Shown here piece after piece: positions 39,617 to 46,172 of a stretch of DNA of 46,172 bases. Source of the stretch: Bacteroidales bacterium (GTDB lineage Bacteria > Bacteroidota > Bacteroidia > Bacteroidales > Muribaculaceae); the NCBI GenBank assembly GCA_020860515.1, contig JAJBUG010000048.1, forward strand, positions 1 through 46,172, given 5' to 3'. Position numbers and translations under genes: made by a program. Numbering within the stretch: position 1 is the stretch's first letter; each line of letters starts with the position of its first letter. The notes under the pieces were generated by a model, which was given only the letters and a program-made list of their open reading frames with translations, was not told the DNA's origin and searched no databases.

Positions 39617-41976
39617 CAGTCAAGCATTATAAATGCAGCCCAGTTGCTGGGTTCGGGATATTTCTCTTTGATGCAGCTGCGGGCTGCATCAAAGGCTTGT
39701 CGTTTGTTCCAGCCGTTGTCGGCAAGATTGCGGTAAAATTCTACCATAAAGTCCTTGGCGGCTTGGTCGTTGACTGGCCAAAGGCTCATCACCAGGGTTT
39801 GCACACCTGCCTTTTTGAAAGCTCGCTGGAGACCGAACACGCCTTCGTTGCTTACTCGGCCCAGGGCAGTGTTGCAAGCCGAAAGCACGGCCAGTTCAGT
39901 GCCGCTGAGGTCGAGGTTGGCAATGTCGGCACTGGTAAGGATGCCACCCATCACTCCGTCGGGAATTGTGCGCCCCATCCATTCGGCATTTCCGCCAGAT
40001 AGCACGATGCCGGTCAGGCGCATGGCATCGTCATAGCCTTGGAGCGATGACCATGATGGCACCCTCTCAGGCGAGTAATAAAAGCCGTGAGTGGAAAGCA
40101 GCAGGATAGCAGGGCTGTCTCCGCTTAGGCATACGAATGACTCTTCAGTGCCGCTGTTGCCAGTGAGGATTTTCACATTCATTCCTTTGCTTGCAAGTAT
40201 CTTGCCTGTTTCCTCCACCTCGCTTTTGGAATAGGGCAGAGCATGAAACAGAGAATCTCCGCGCTCGATCTCAAGGCCTCGCAAGGATAGCATCGGCAGA
40301 TTAGAGTAAGCCGAGGCCTCAGCCATCATTTCGTCGGCGCTCATATCATAATTGAGCCCACCGTAAAGCACAGCCGTCGTGGGATTATCGATACGGGTTA
40401 ATGCCTTTTGATTGAGCAACTGTCGAGCCGATGACAGCCTTACCACTTTCTTTGGTGCCAAAGTCTCCACTGCGAGTTGATGTATAAGCCCGGAGGGCAC
40501 CATGTAAACAGTGGAAATCCCATCAAGCTCAGGCTCTATATTGTGCCAAACTGCATGGCTGAGCGCTTGGGCTTCAGGGCCGTAAATCAGGTCGGGGTTG
40601 TGAGAACTGGCCTCAAAAATCGAGTCAACGGCGGCTTGGTAAAATGCCTCGATTATTTTTGGACTGTCTTGGCCATTTTTAATCACAAAGGCGCAGTAGG
40701 CGTGGGTGCCATCCGATTTTGTATAATCTGTGAAATCAATCAGAGCTTCATTTGCCTTAAGTGCTGAGCTCAGCTGCTGGGCAGTTGCTAAAGGCACCAC
40801 GGGTTCCAGATTGGCCTGGTCCATGAGTCTTGCGAGCTGATGGTCAATTGAGTCAAGGCTGGCATAGGCTCGGGCCACAGCCTGGCCGTCTTTTTCGGCT
40901 TGGAAACGGGCCACATCGTTGCGCAGTTTCGCCTCTTTTGCAAATAGGCTGAGCATTTCCTCATTTCCGCTTTCTTGGATGATCTGCCCTGTAGATTTTT
41001 CAACGGCAAGCATCAGCCCCTTGCTGAAATTGAGAGCTTCGTAGGCTTTGGCAGTAAACTCATCTTCGTTGAATTCGCCTGCAATTGCGTATGGTGCCAT
41101 GCGCCAAACCATGGCGTTGACATTATCCCAATAGTTTGCGCGTGCATTGGCTGGCAACATTTTCAAATCCTGTAGGGTTATTTCGCGAAGAGTTTCCCAA
41201 GCCTCGATATAGTGCGATTTGCCATCCTCGAATAATCCTAATAGCCCTTCGATGTTGGCCAGGTAAGACAATGCTTTGGCGTATTCTAATGATTTAGTGC
41301 CAATCTCATCCTTTGCAAGTCGGCAGGCTTCTTGGCTTTTCTTGTAAGCTTCCTCTAATCGGTTTGCAAGATAAAGGTAGTTTGATGCCAGTTGCGGACC
41401 GCTGATAAACTCCTTGGCAAATGGGTCATCGCTCTTGGCCATGTACTCATCTGCCAGGATGCAGGCATCAGCTGCCTCGCTGTATTGCTTGAATCGGTAA
41501 AGAGTGATAGCCCGGATATAATTGTAATAACCATATCCGAAGTCGGTATTTAGCTCTTTGGCGCATTGCTCCATTTCATCGAGGGCAGCCATAGCATTTT
41601 CCCTGTCTTGCACTTGGCTATACAAGTCGGGCAAATCTCCCACATCCAATAGTTGGTCTTCGGCGGTGTAGTCGGGCAATTGCTTGGCCAGCGTGATGCT
41701 CTCCTTTACAAATTCAATGGCAGCGTAGTAATCTCCTTGCGCTTCTTTGATTCGTTTCAGTCGGAGCAGTGATTTTACTTCGCCTGGGATATTATTTTGT
41801 GCTTTGGCAGTTTGTCGAGCTTCGGTGAAGGCTTTCTCGGCGATGGCGTATTCGCCGTTGTCGAAGGCTCGTTTGCCGCTGTCCCACAGGGCATCGAAGT
41901 CGAGCTGTTGCGGCCCAGCTTGGATTAGCAGGCAGCTTGCGATTATCGTAAGGAAGAAGGCAAATAGATGTTTCAT
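39616..41976 (-). CDS. Exported TPR-CHAT protease (caspase-fold)
   Basis: A 786-residue protein with an N-terminal export signal (MKHLFAFFLTIIASCLLIQAG); IASC could also be a lipobox. Residues about 25-330 are a helical array of tetratricopeptide-like repeats (DNGEYAIAEKAFTEARQTAK, YYAAIEFVKESITLAKQL, KQYSEAADACILADEYM). The C-terminal CHAT domain (about 480-786) has the catalytic His630 in LLLSTHGFYYSP and Cys701 in LAVLSACNTALG, with the typical FKKAGVQTLVMSLWPVNDQA and AFIMLD end. CHAT proteases cut regulatory proteins, often with arginine or lysine before the cut. It overlaps both neighbours by 4 nt (ATGA). An exported location is unusual compared with cytoplasmic TPR-CHAT enzymes such as the type III-E CRISPR protease. 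Confidence 0.87.
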   Translation of the reverse strand: MKHLFAFFLTIIASCLLIQAGPQQLDFDALWDSGKRAFDNGEYAIAEKAFTEARQTAKAQNNIPGEVKSLLRLKRIKEAQGDYYAAIEFVKESITLAKQLPDYTAEDQLLDVGDLPDLYSQVQDRENAMAALDEMEQCAKELNTDFGYGYYNYIRAITLYRFKQYSEAADACILADEYMAKSDDPFAKEFISGPQLASNYLYLANRLEEAYKKSQEACRLAKDEIGTKSLEYAKALSYLANIEGLLGLFEDGKSHYIEAWETLREITLQDLKMLPANARANYWDNVNAMVWRMAPYAIAGEFNEDEFTAKAYEALNFSKGLMLAVEKSTGQIIQESGNEEMLSLFAKEAKLRNDVARFQAEKDGQAVARAYASLDSIDHQLARLMDQANLEPVVPLATAQQLSSALKANEALIDFTDYTKSDGTHAYCAFVIKNGQDSPKIIEAFYQAAVDSIFEASSHNPDLIYGPEAQALSHAVWHNIEPELDGISTVYMVPSGLIHQLAVETLAPKKVVRLSSARQLLNQKALTRIDNPTTAVLYGGLNYDMSADEMMAEASAYSNLPMLSLRGLEIERGDSLFHALPYSKSEVEETGKILASKGMNVKILTGNSGTEESFVCLSGDSPAILLLSTHGFYYSPERVPSWSSLQGYDDAMRLTGIVLSGGNAEWMGRTIPDGVMGGILTSADIANLDLSGTELAVLSACNTALGRVSNEGVFGLQRAFKKAGVQTLVMSLWPVNDQAAKDFMVEFYRNLADNGWNKRQAFDAARSCIKEKYPEPSNWAAFIMLD

Positions 41977-42845
41977 TTTGTGGAGGATGTAAAGAGGGTT
42001 GACAGAGGGGCGTTATCACCCGTTAGGGTGGGGGTCATGCTGTAGCGGGGACCCATGCGCTTTATTGAATTTTCCAGGATTGCGCGTATTGATGGATTGT
42101 CTTTATGTGCGAAGTTTTTATAATTTTGGCTCAGGGCTAAGCTTAGCGCGCCGCAATGCTGCCCATTTGCCGCTTTTGATTCAAAGTTGGCCTGGTAGTT
42201 CTTACAAGCGGTCAAGGTGGTCCATTCCTCTTTTGCCTTTTCTGTCTTTTTGCCGTCAGCGGAGTCCAATGGAATTTCAAATGGCTGTGCAATGCCACGG
42301 ATAAAAATATCATTGTCATCATCAGGCAGTCGAGTGGAATCGCCACTATGGCAGGCATCCACCACCACTATGATTTGCCCTGAGGGGCCTACGGCGCTTC
42401 GCAGTTCTTGCAACAGCAGGACTATCTCATCATCAATCAAATGATTTTGACCATGATAATCGGTCGTATATTCGGGCTTGGCATCGTAAGGAATCCAAGC
42501 CTCATCGTAGCCATCGTCCTCATCACCATTTAGGTCGGTCACCAGTTGGCCGTGGCCAGAGAAATGGATATAAGCAGTGTCGCCCACGTGGGATTGCCGC
42601 ACCAATTGATTAAATTGGTCGATGATGGCTTGCTTGGTGGCTTGGGAGTTTGTGAGAGTTGCGATGGATTGGTAGCTGCAATGCCTTAGCAAGTCGGTAA
42701 TCAGTGGCACATCATTATCGCCATGGATTTTGCTCCAGCCAGGATGCTCGTATTCTCCCAGGCCTATCACCAAGGTGCGCCGTTGCTGCCCGTTCATCGA
42801 TAAGATGCAGGCAAAGAAGATTAGTATGGAGAAAATTCGCGACAT
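41973..42845 (-). CDS. Exported caspase-family (metacaspase/peptidase C14) protease
   Basis: A 290-residue protein with a signal peptide (RIFSILIFFACILSMNG) followed by the p20-like caspase domain starting RTLVIGLGEYEHPGW. The catalytic dyad is His98 in IHFSGHGQL and Cys165 in VVVDACHSGDS. The acidic LNGDEDDGYDEAW segment resembles calcium-binding or substrate-pocket acidic residues of bacterial metacaspases, which cut after Arg or Lys. ATG at 42845 is preferred; the upstream TTG at 42869 falls in the promoter box. It is the first gene of a four-gene operon with protease, CHAT protease, sigma factor and membrane protein. It could activate the CHAT enzyme or cut the anti-sigma candidate in the periplasm. 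Confidence 0.87.
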   Translation of the reverse strand: MSRIFSILIFFACILSMNGQQRRTLVIGLGEYEHPGWSKIHGDNDVPLITDLLRHCSYQSIATLTNSQATKQAIIDQFNQLVRQSHVGDTAYIHFSGHGQLVTDLNGDEDDGYDEAWIPYDAKPEYTTDYHGQNHLIDDEIVLLLQELRSAVGPSGQIIVVVDACHSGDSTRLPDDDNDIFIRGIAQPFEIPLDSADGKKTEKAKEEWTTLTACKNYQANFESKAANGQHCGALSLALSQNYKNFAHKDNPSIRAILENSIKRMGPRYSMTPTLTGDNAPLSTLFTSSTK

Positions 42846-42866
42846 CCTTTTTATCAAATTCACGTG

Positions 42867-42874
42867 CAAAAATA
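42867..42874 (-). promoter_or_regulatory. -7 promoter box of the caspase-CHAT-sigma operon
   Basis: On the minus strand TATTTTTG matches TAnnTTTG, 21 bp upstream of the ATG at 42845. No convincing -33 element was found, as might be expected if an alternative sigma factor were involved, though weak -33 elements are common here. Confidence 0.5.
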
Positions 42875-42930
42875 CTCATTTTTTCTTGTTCGTGGGTTAC
42901 TTTTTGGTATTTTTTCCACATTAATAGCAG

Positions 42931-43062
42931 ATTTCGATCCCTGGCGTGATGCTCCGGAGTCTCAGCGGCAACTTCCGCCAAGGGCATCGAAATTTCTGTC
43001 AATGTGGGCTCGATATCAAAATTTGGTGTCGAGCCTATGTTTTTGAGCCTGTGAAAAACATA
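42931..43062. other. Structured intergenic region with three consecutive inverted repeats
   Basis: Between divergent operons lie: ATTTCGATCCCTGGCG (42931-42946) pairing with 42976-42993 (16 bp with two single-base bulges); GGCTCGATATCAAA (43007-43020) pairing with TTTGGTGTCGAGCC (43022-43035), two wobbles; and TATGTTTTT (43036-43044) with AAAAACATA (43054-43062). All lie upstream of the two recognised promoter boxes. Possibilities are a small RNA, operator sites or relics of mobile palindromes. Confidence 0.5.
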
Positions 43063-43080
43063 AACATTGAAAAAAAGCAT

Positions 43081-43088
43081 TAATTTTG
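43081..43088 (+). promoter_or_regulatory. -7 promoter box of the DUF362 gene
   Basis: TAATTTTG matches the consensus, 27 bp before the ATG at 43116. No -33 element is clear. Confidence 0.5.
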
Positions 43089-43115
43089 CAGCATAGTTAG
43101 CAAATACCGATCATT

Positions 43116-44129
43116 ATGAAAACATCTCTTTTCATGGCAGCTGCAGCTGCCGCCTTGTTGATGACAGGATGCAGCAAGAGCCAAGCCGCCCAAGCCGAGG
43201 CATCAGAGGCTGAGGCCGATAGCCTGAGCGTGGTGTACTTCACCGAGGATATCACTCCCGAGTCACTTGTGAAAATATTCGAGGCCCTGGGCGTAGAACC
43301 CACTGGCAATGTATGCGTGAAGATTAGCACTGGCGAGAGCGGCAATGGCCATTATCTAAAACCTGCTCTCATTGGCGACCTTGTAAAGAAGGTCGATGGC
43401 ACTATTGTAGAATGTTGCACCGCTTACGGTGGCAGCCGCCAGGACCCCAAGCTGCATTGGCAGACTATCAAGGACCATGGCTTTGACACGATTGCCAAGG
43501 TTGACATCATGGATGAGTTTGGCGAAATGCAAATCCCAGTGGCCGATACCACACACCTGAGATTTGACCTCGTAGGCGAACATCTGGCCAATTATGACTT
43601 TATGATTAACCTGGCACATTTCAAGGGACATCAAATGGGAGGCTTTGGAGGCGTGCTGAAGAATGCTTCGATTGGCGTGGCTTCTACTGGAGGGAAATGC
43701 TATATCCATTCAGCTGGCTCTACCACTGACCCAAATGTGCTTTGGGATAATATTGCCGAGCAGAACGATTTCATCGAAAGCATGGCAGCAGCTGCCCAGG
43801 GCGTGCATAATTATATGAATGGTAAGAGCGCCGATGGTACACCGCGCGTGGTTTACATCGATGTGATGAACAATATGAGCGTTGACTGCGACTGCGACGG
43901 ACATCCTGCAGCGCCCGAAATTGAGGATATGGGCATCCTTGCCAGCCTCGACCCTGTGGCTCTGGACCAAGCTTGCTGGGACAAGGTGCGCAACTACACA
44001 CCTAAGGAGGGCAGCAACAATGCTCCATTGGTTGAGCGCGTAACAAGCCGTCACGGCGAGTACATTCTCCCTTACAGCGAGCAAATCGGCCTCGGCTCTA
44101 CCAAATACAAAATCGTAACACTTCCCTAA
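43116..44129 (+). CDS. DUF362-domain lipoprotein
   Basis: A 337-residue lipoprotein (lipobox LLMTGCSK, Cys19) with a short Ala/Glu-rich linker, then a DUF362 domain. Recognisable segments are VCVKISTGE, YLKPALIGDLV, FDTIAKVDIMDEF, YDFMINLAHFKGHQMGGFGGVLKN, CDCDGHPAAPEIEDMGILASLDPVALDQACWD. DUF362 proteins are widespread, often with ferredoxin domains, and have no settled function; this one lacks an obvious Fe-S cluster domain, though CDCDGH could bind a metal. It precedes a TonB-dependent receptor by 92 bp on the same strand, suggesting a shared envelope role such as uptake of a metal complex or cofactor. That link is an inference. Confidence 0.85.
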   Translation: MKTSLFMAAAAAALLMTGCSKSQAAQAEASEAEADSLSVVYFTEDITPESLVKIFEALGVEPTGNVCVKISTGESGNGHYLKPALIGDLVKKVDGTIVECCTAYGGSRQDPKLHWQTIKDHGFDTIAKVDIMDEFGEMQIPVADTTHLRFDLVGEHLANYDFMINLAHFKGHQMGGFGGVLKNASIGVASTGGKCYIHSAGSTTDPNVLWDNIAEQNDFIESMAAAAQGVHNYMNGKSADGTPRVVYIDVMNNMSVDCDCDGHPAAPEIEDMGILASLDPVALDQACWDKVRNYTPKEGSNNAPLVERVTSRHGEYILPYSEQIGLGSTKYKIVTLP

Positions 44130-44221
44130 CGAAAATCAACGAAAAACGAAAATCAACGAATAAACGAGAATCAACGAATAAACGAGAATCGTAAATTTTC
44201 GTTGATTCGTAAATTATCGTT
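44128..44221 (+). repeat. Tandem ACGAA-type repeats in the leader of the TonB receptor gene
   Basis: AACGAAAATCAACGAA-type units start at 44128, 44145, 44163 and 44181 (17-18 bp period), followed by an inverted segment (TTTTCGTTGATTCGT) that can pair back on them. They fill the whole gap from the DUF362 stop codon to the ATG at 44222. The wording resembles the leader at 27881-27931. Confidence 0.85.
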
Positions 44222-46108
44222 ATGAAATATTGCTATCTGTTACTCTTTTTCGTCCCGATAAGTGTACTTGGGCAAGTTGATACTGAGGCCAACCATAATC
44301 TGCACGAAGTGGTGGTCACTGGCACTCGTGCGCCGGTTGAGACATCGCGATTGCCACTGTCGGTGACGGTACTCGACAGTGCCCGGCTCACCGAGAAGCA
44401 GCAGTCGAGCCTACTGCCCACGATTGTGCAGCAGTCGCCGGGTGTGATGGTTACTCAGCGCGGCATCATGGGAAGCGATGTGGCATCGGGGTCGGCTGGC
44501 GGCATCAATATCCGAGGACTTAACGGAAGCGATGGACGAGTGATGGTGCTGATCGACGGACATCCGCAGTACAATGGCGTGTACTCACATCCCATCAGCG
44601 ACAGCTATCAGACCATGATGGCCGACCGGGTGGAGGTGGTGCGCACACCAGCCTCGGTAATCTATGGCGGCAATGCCATGGGTGGAGTAATCAACATTGT
44701 CACTCGTCAGGCTCATCGTCCAGGCGCATCGGGCGCAGCCACATTGAGCGCTGGCAGCTATGGCACAGTCGAGGCAGAGGCATCGGGCCAATACCATGGC
44801 CCGCGCTTCTCGTCGATGCTTACCGCCCGCTATGGCCGCACCGATAATCATCGTCCGCACATGGGCTTTGAGCAATATGGCGGCTACCTGAATCTCGGAT
44901 ACAAGCTGAGCAAGCAGTGGCGCGCTTCTGCCACCGCCGATATCACTCATTTCAATAGCCAATATCCTGGCACTGTGGATGCTCCGATGCTCGAGGCTCT
45001 GCGCTGGATTACTCGCGGCGTGGCTCAGGTGTCAATCGACAATAATTATGGTTCCACGATGGGCGGTATCAGCGCATATTGCAATTTTGGCCGACACAAG
45101 ATCAACGATGGATATAAGATTGATGGTGGCACGCCTCAGACAGATTATTTCCGCAGCCGCGATGCCTTGGCTGGCTTCAATGCATGGCAGGCATTCCATC
45201 CCTGGCAGGGGAGCACTATGACTCTCGGCCTGGACTATCAGCATATTTATGGACGCGCTTATTATACCAATCGTGAGACTGGCGAGGTGGTCACCACTCA
45301 GCGCCGCCTTATGCAGAGCGCTCATGGCCATGCCAATGAGTGGGCTGGATATGTTGACCTGCGCCAGGTGTTCAATCAACACCTTACTATCGAGGCTGGC
45401 ATCCGCTATGACTGGCACAGCGTGACTCATGGGCAGGTAGTGCCGATGGGTGGCATAGCCTATAATCCCAATGCTTGGAGCCAGCTTAAAGGCACTGTCA
45501 GCAAGGGTTTCCGCAATCCAACGTATAAGGAGCTGTATATGTACGGTACCGCCAACTCTGCCCTCGACCCGGAGAATCTTATTGCTTATGAATTGGCTTG
45601 GAGCCAGAGCGTGGGGTCATTTTCTTACGGCCTAAATGCCTACTATATGCATGGCAACAATATGATTGTCACTGGCACAGTTACAGAGGCAGACGGCAGC
45701 CAGGTCACACGCAATATCAACACTGGAAAGATTGAGAATTGGGGTTTTGAGGCTGAGGCATCATGGGTGATTAGTCGGCATGTATCCCTCAATACCAATC
45801 ATAGCATCCTCCACATGCAGCACCATATCATAGGCGCGCCAGAATACAAGGGCTATCTTGGCGCATCATGGCAATCGGGCAGATGGTCGGCGTCAGCGGG
45901 CTTGATGCAGCTCGCAGGCTATTTCCTTACGGAGTCCAAGAAAGAAAATGCCACTCTGCTCGATGCCATTGTGCGTTATGCGCCAGTCACTGCGGTCTCG
46001 TTTTGGGTGCGTGGAGAAAACCTCTTGGCCCAGCGCTACGAACTCATCTCAGGCCTCCCAATGCCTCGTGCCACCATCCAAGCGGGCCTCAACATAAAAT
46101 TCAATTAA
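44222..46108 (+). CDS. TonB-dependent outer-membrane receptor (BtuB/siderophore type)
   Basis: A 628-residue outer-membrane receptor. It has a signal peptide (1-17, ending VLGQ), a TonB box (LHEVVVTGTRAP), a plug domain with SVTVLDSARL, INIRGLNGSDGRVMVLIDG and SVIYGGNAMGGVINIVTR, then a 22-strand barrel with the YNPNAWSQLKGTVSKGFRNPTYKELY motif and a final strand ending AGLNIKFN. It lacks the N-terminal carboxypeptidase-like domain of SusC proteins and has no SusD partner, so it belongs to the small-ligand group (iron complexes, cobalamin, copper or similar). The ligand is not evident. It follows a DUF362 lipoprotein with no intervening promoter box except the repeat leader. Confidence 0.92.
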   Translation: MKYCYLLLFFVPISVLGQVDTEANHNLHEVVVTGTRAPVETSRLPLSVTVLDSARLTEKQQSSLLPTIVQQSPGVMVTQRGIMGSDVASGSAGGINIRGLNGSDGRVMVLIDGHPQYNGVYSHPISDSYQTMMADRVEVVRTPASVIYGGNAMGGVINIVTRQAHRPGASGAATLSAGSYGTVEAEASGQYHGPRFSSMLTARYGRTDNHRPHMGFEQYGGYLNLGYKLSKQWRASATADITHFNSQYPGTVDAPMLEALRWITRGVAQVSIDNNYGSTMGGISAYCNFGRHKINDGYKIDGGTPQTDYFRSRDALAGFNAWQAFHPWQGSTMTLGLDYQHIYGRAYYTNRETGEVVTTQRRLMQSAHGHANEWAGYVDLRQVFNQHLTIEAGIRYDWHSVTHGQVVPMGGIAYNPNAWSQLKGTVSKGFRNPTYKELYMYGTANSALDPENLIAYELAWSQSVGSFSYGLNAYYMHGNNMIVTGTVTEADGSQVTRNINTGKIENWGFEAEASWVISRHVSLNTNHSILHMQHHIIGAPEYKGYLGASWQSGRWSASAGLMQLAGYFLTESKKENATLLDAIVRYAPVTAVSFWVRGENLLAQRYELISGLPMPRATIQAGLNIKFN

Positions 46109-46172
46109 TTAAGTATAATAAGTAAATGTTCAGTTTGAATTTAAACCATAGGTTTGTTTTTGAGTCTATATA

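Noticed and set aside
38338..42845. Type III-E CRISPR protease locus
   Set aside because: There is no gRAMP effector, repeat array or Cas gene, and both proteases carry export signals. Only the protease-sigma logic is similar.
42846..43115. Cobalamin riboswitch before the DUF362/TonB genes
   Set aside because: The region has stems, but I could not find a B12-box sequence, and the stems lie upstream of the predicted promoter box.

Overview
The window looks like a chromosomal segment of a Bacteroidota member, most likely a gut-type Bacteroidales. The evidence is a SusC/SusD pair, lipoprotein and secreted glycosidases typical of polysaccharide utilization loci (PULs), and repeated Bacteroidetes-type -7 promoter boxes (TAnnTTTG) close to start codons. 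No rRNA, tRNA, CRISPR array or phage module was seen.

Layout. (1) 1-2480: a small mobile-looking patch. It has a REP-associated tyrosine transposase flanked by short palindromes (three on the right in 50-bp direct repeats), then a P-loop ATPase with a PD-(D/E)XK-like tail, bracketed by two inverted copies of a 65-bp palindrome. (2) 2552-4294: a GH9 glycosidase. (3) 4421-9088, minus strand: an L-rhamnose catabolic run (isomerase, permease, kinase, aldolase). (4) 9152-18808, minus strand: a putative secreted esterase, a GH3 enzyme and SusD/SusC. (5) 19168-23723, plus strand: an esterase, a GH2 beta-galactosidase broken by a frameshift at a C7 tract, and an AraC regulator broken by an in-frame TAG. 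(6) 23791-34174, minus strand: GH3, two GH43 enzymes, and a giant protein with a GH106 alpha-L-rhamnosidase domain fused to a GH43-like beta-propeller. (7) 34429-38332: ammonium transporter and proBA. (8) 38338-42845, minus strand: a tightly overlapping operon of caspase-family protease, TPR-CHAT protease, sigma factor and a single-pass membrane protein. (9) 43116-46108: a DUF362 lipoprotein and a TonB-dependent receptor.

Regions 3-6 read as one functional unit. SusCD would import oligosaccharides, surface and periplasmic enzymes would remove rhamnose, arabinose/xylose, galactose and glucose units plus esters, and the rha genes would catabolise released L-rhamnose. The substrate is inferred to be a rhamnose-containing plant glycan (pectin side chains, arabinogalactan or rhamnosides); the exact glycan cannot be read from sequence.

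The most exciting candidate for an undescribed system is region 8. Two clan-CD (caspase-fold) proteases carry export signals and are translationally coupled to a sigma factor and its probable transmembrane anti-sigma factor. This suggests protease-gated sigma signalling across the inner membrane. Secondary highlights are the GH106-GH43 fusion, tandem-repeat leaders placed directly before start codons, the twin hairpins in the proB leader, the operator-like dyads in the PUL, and two adjacent gene-breaking lesions.
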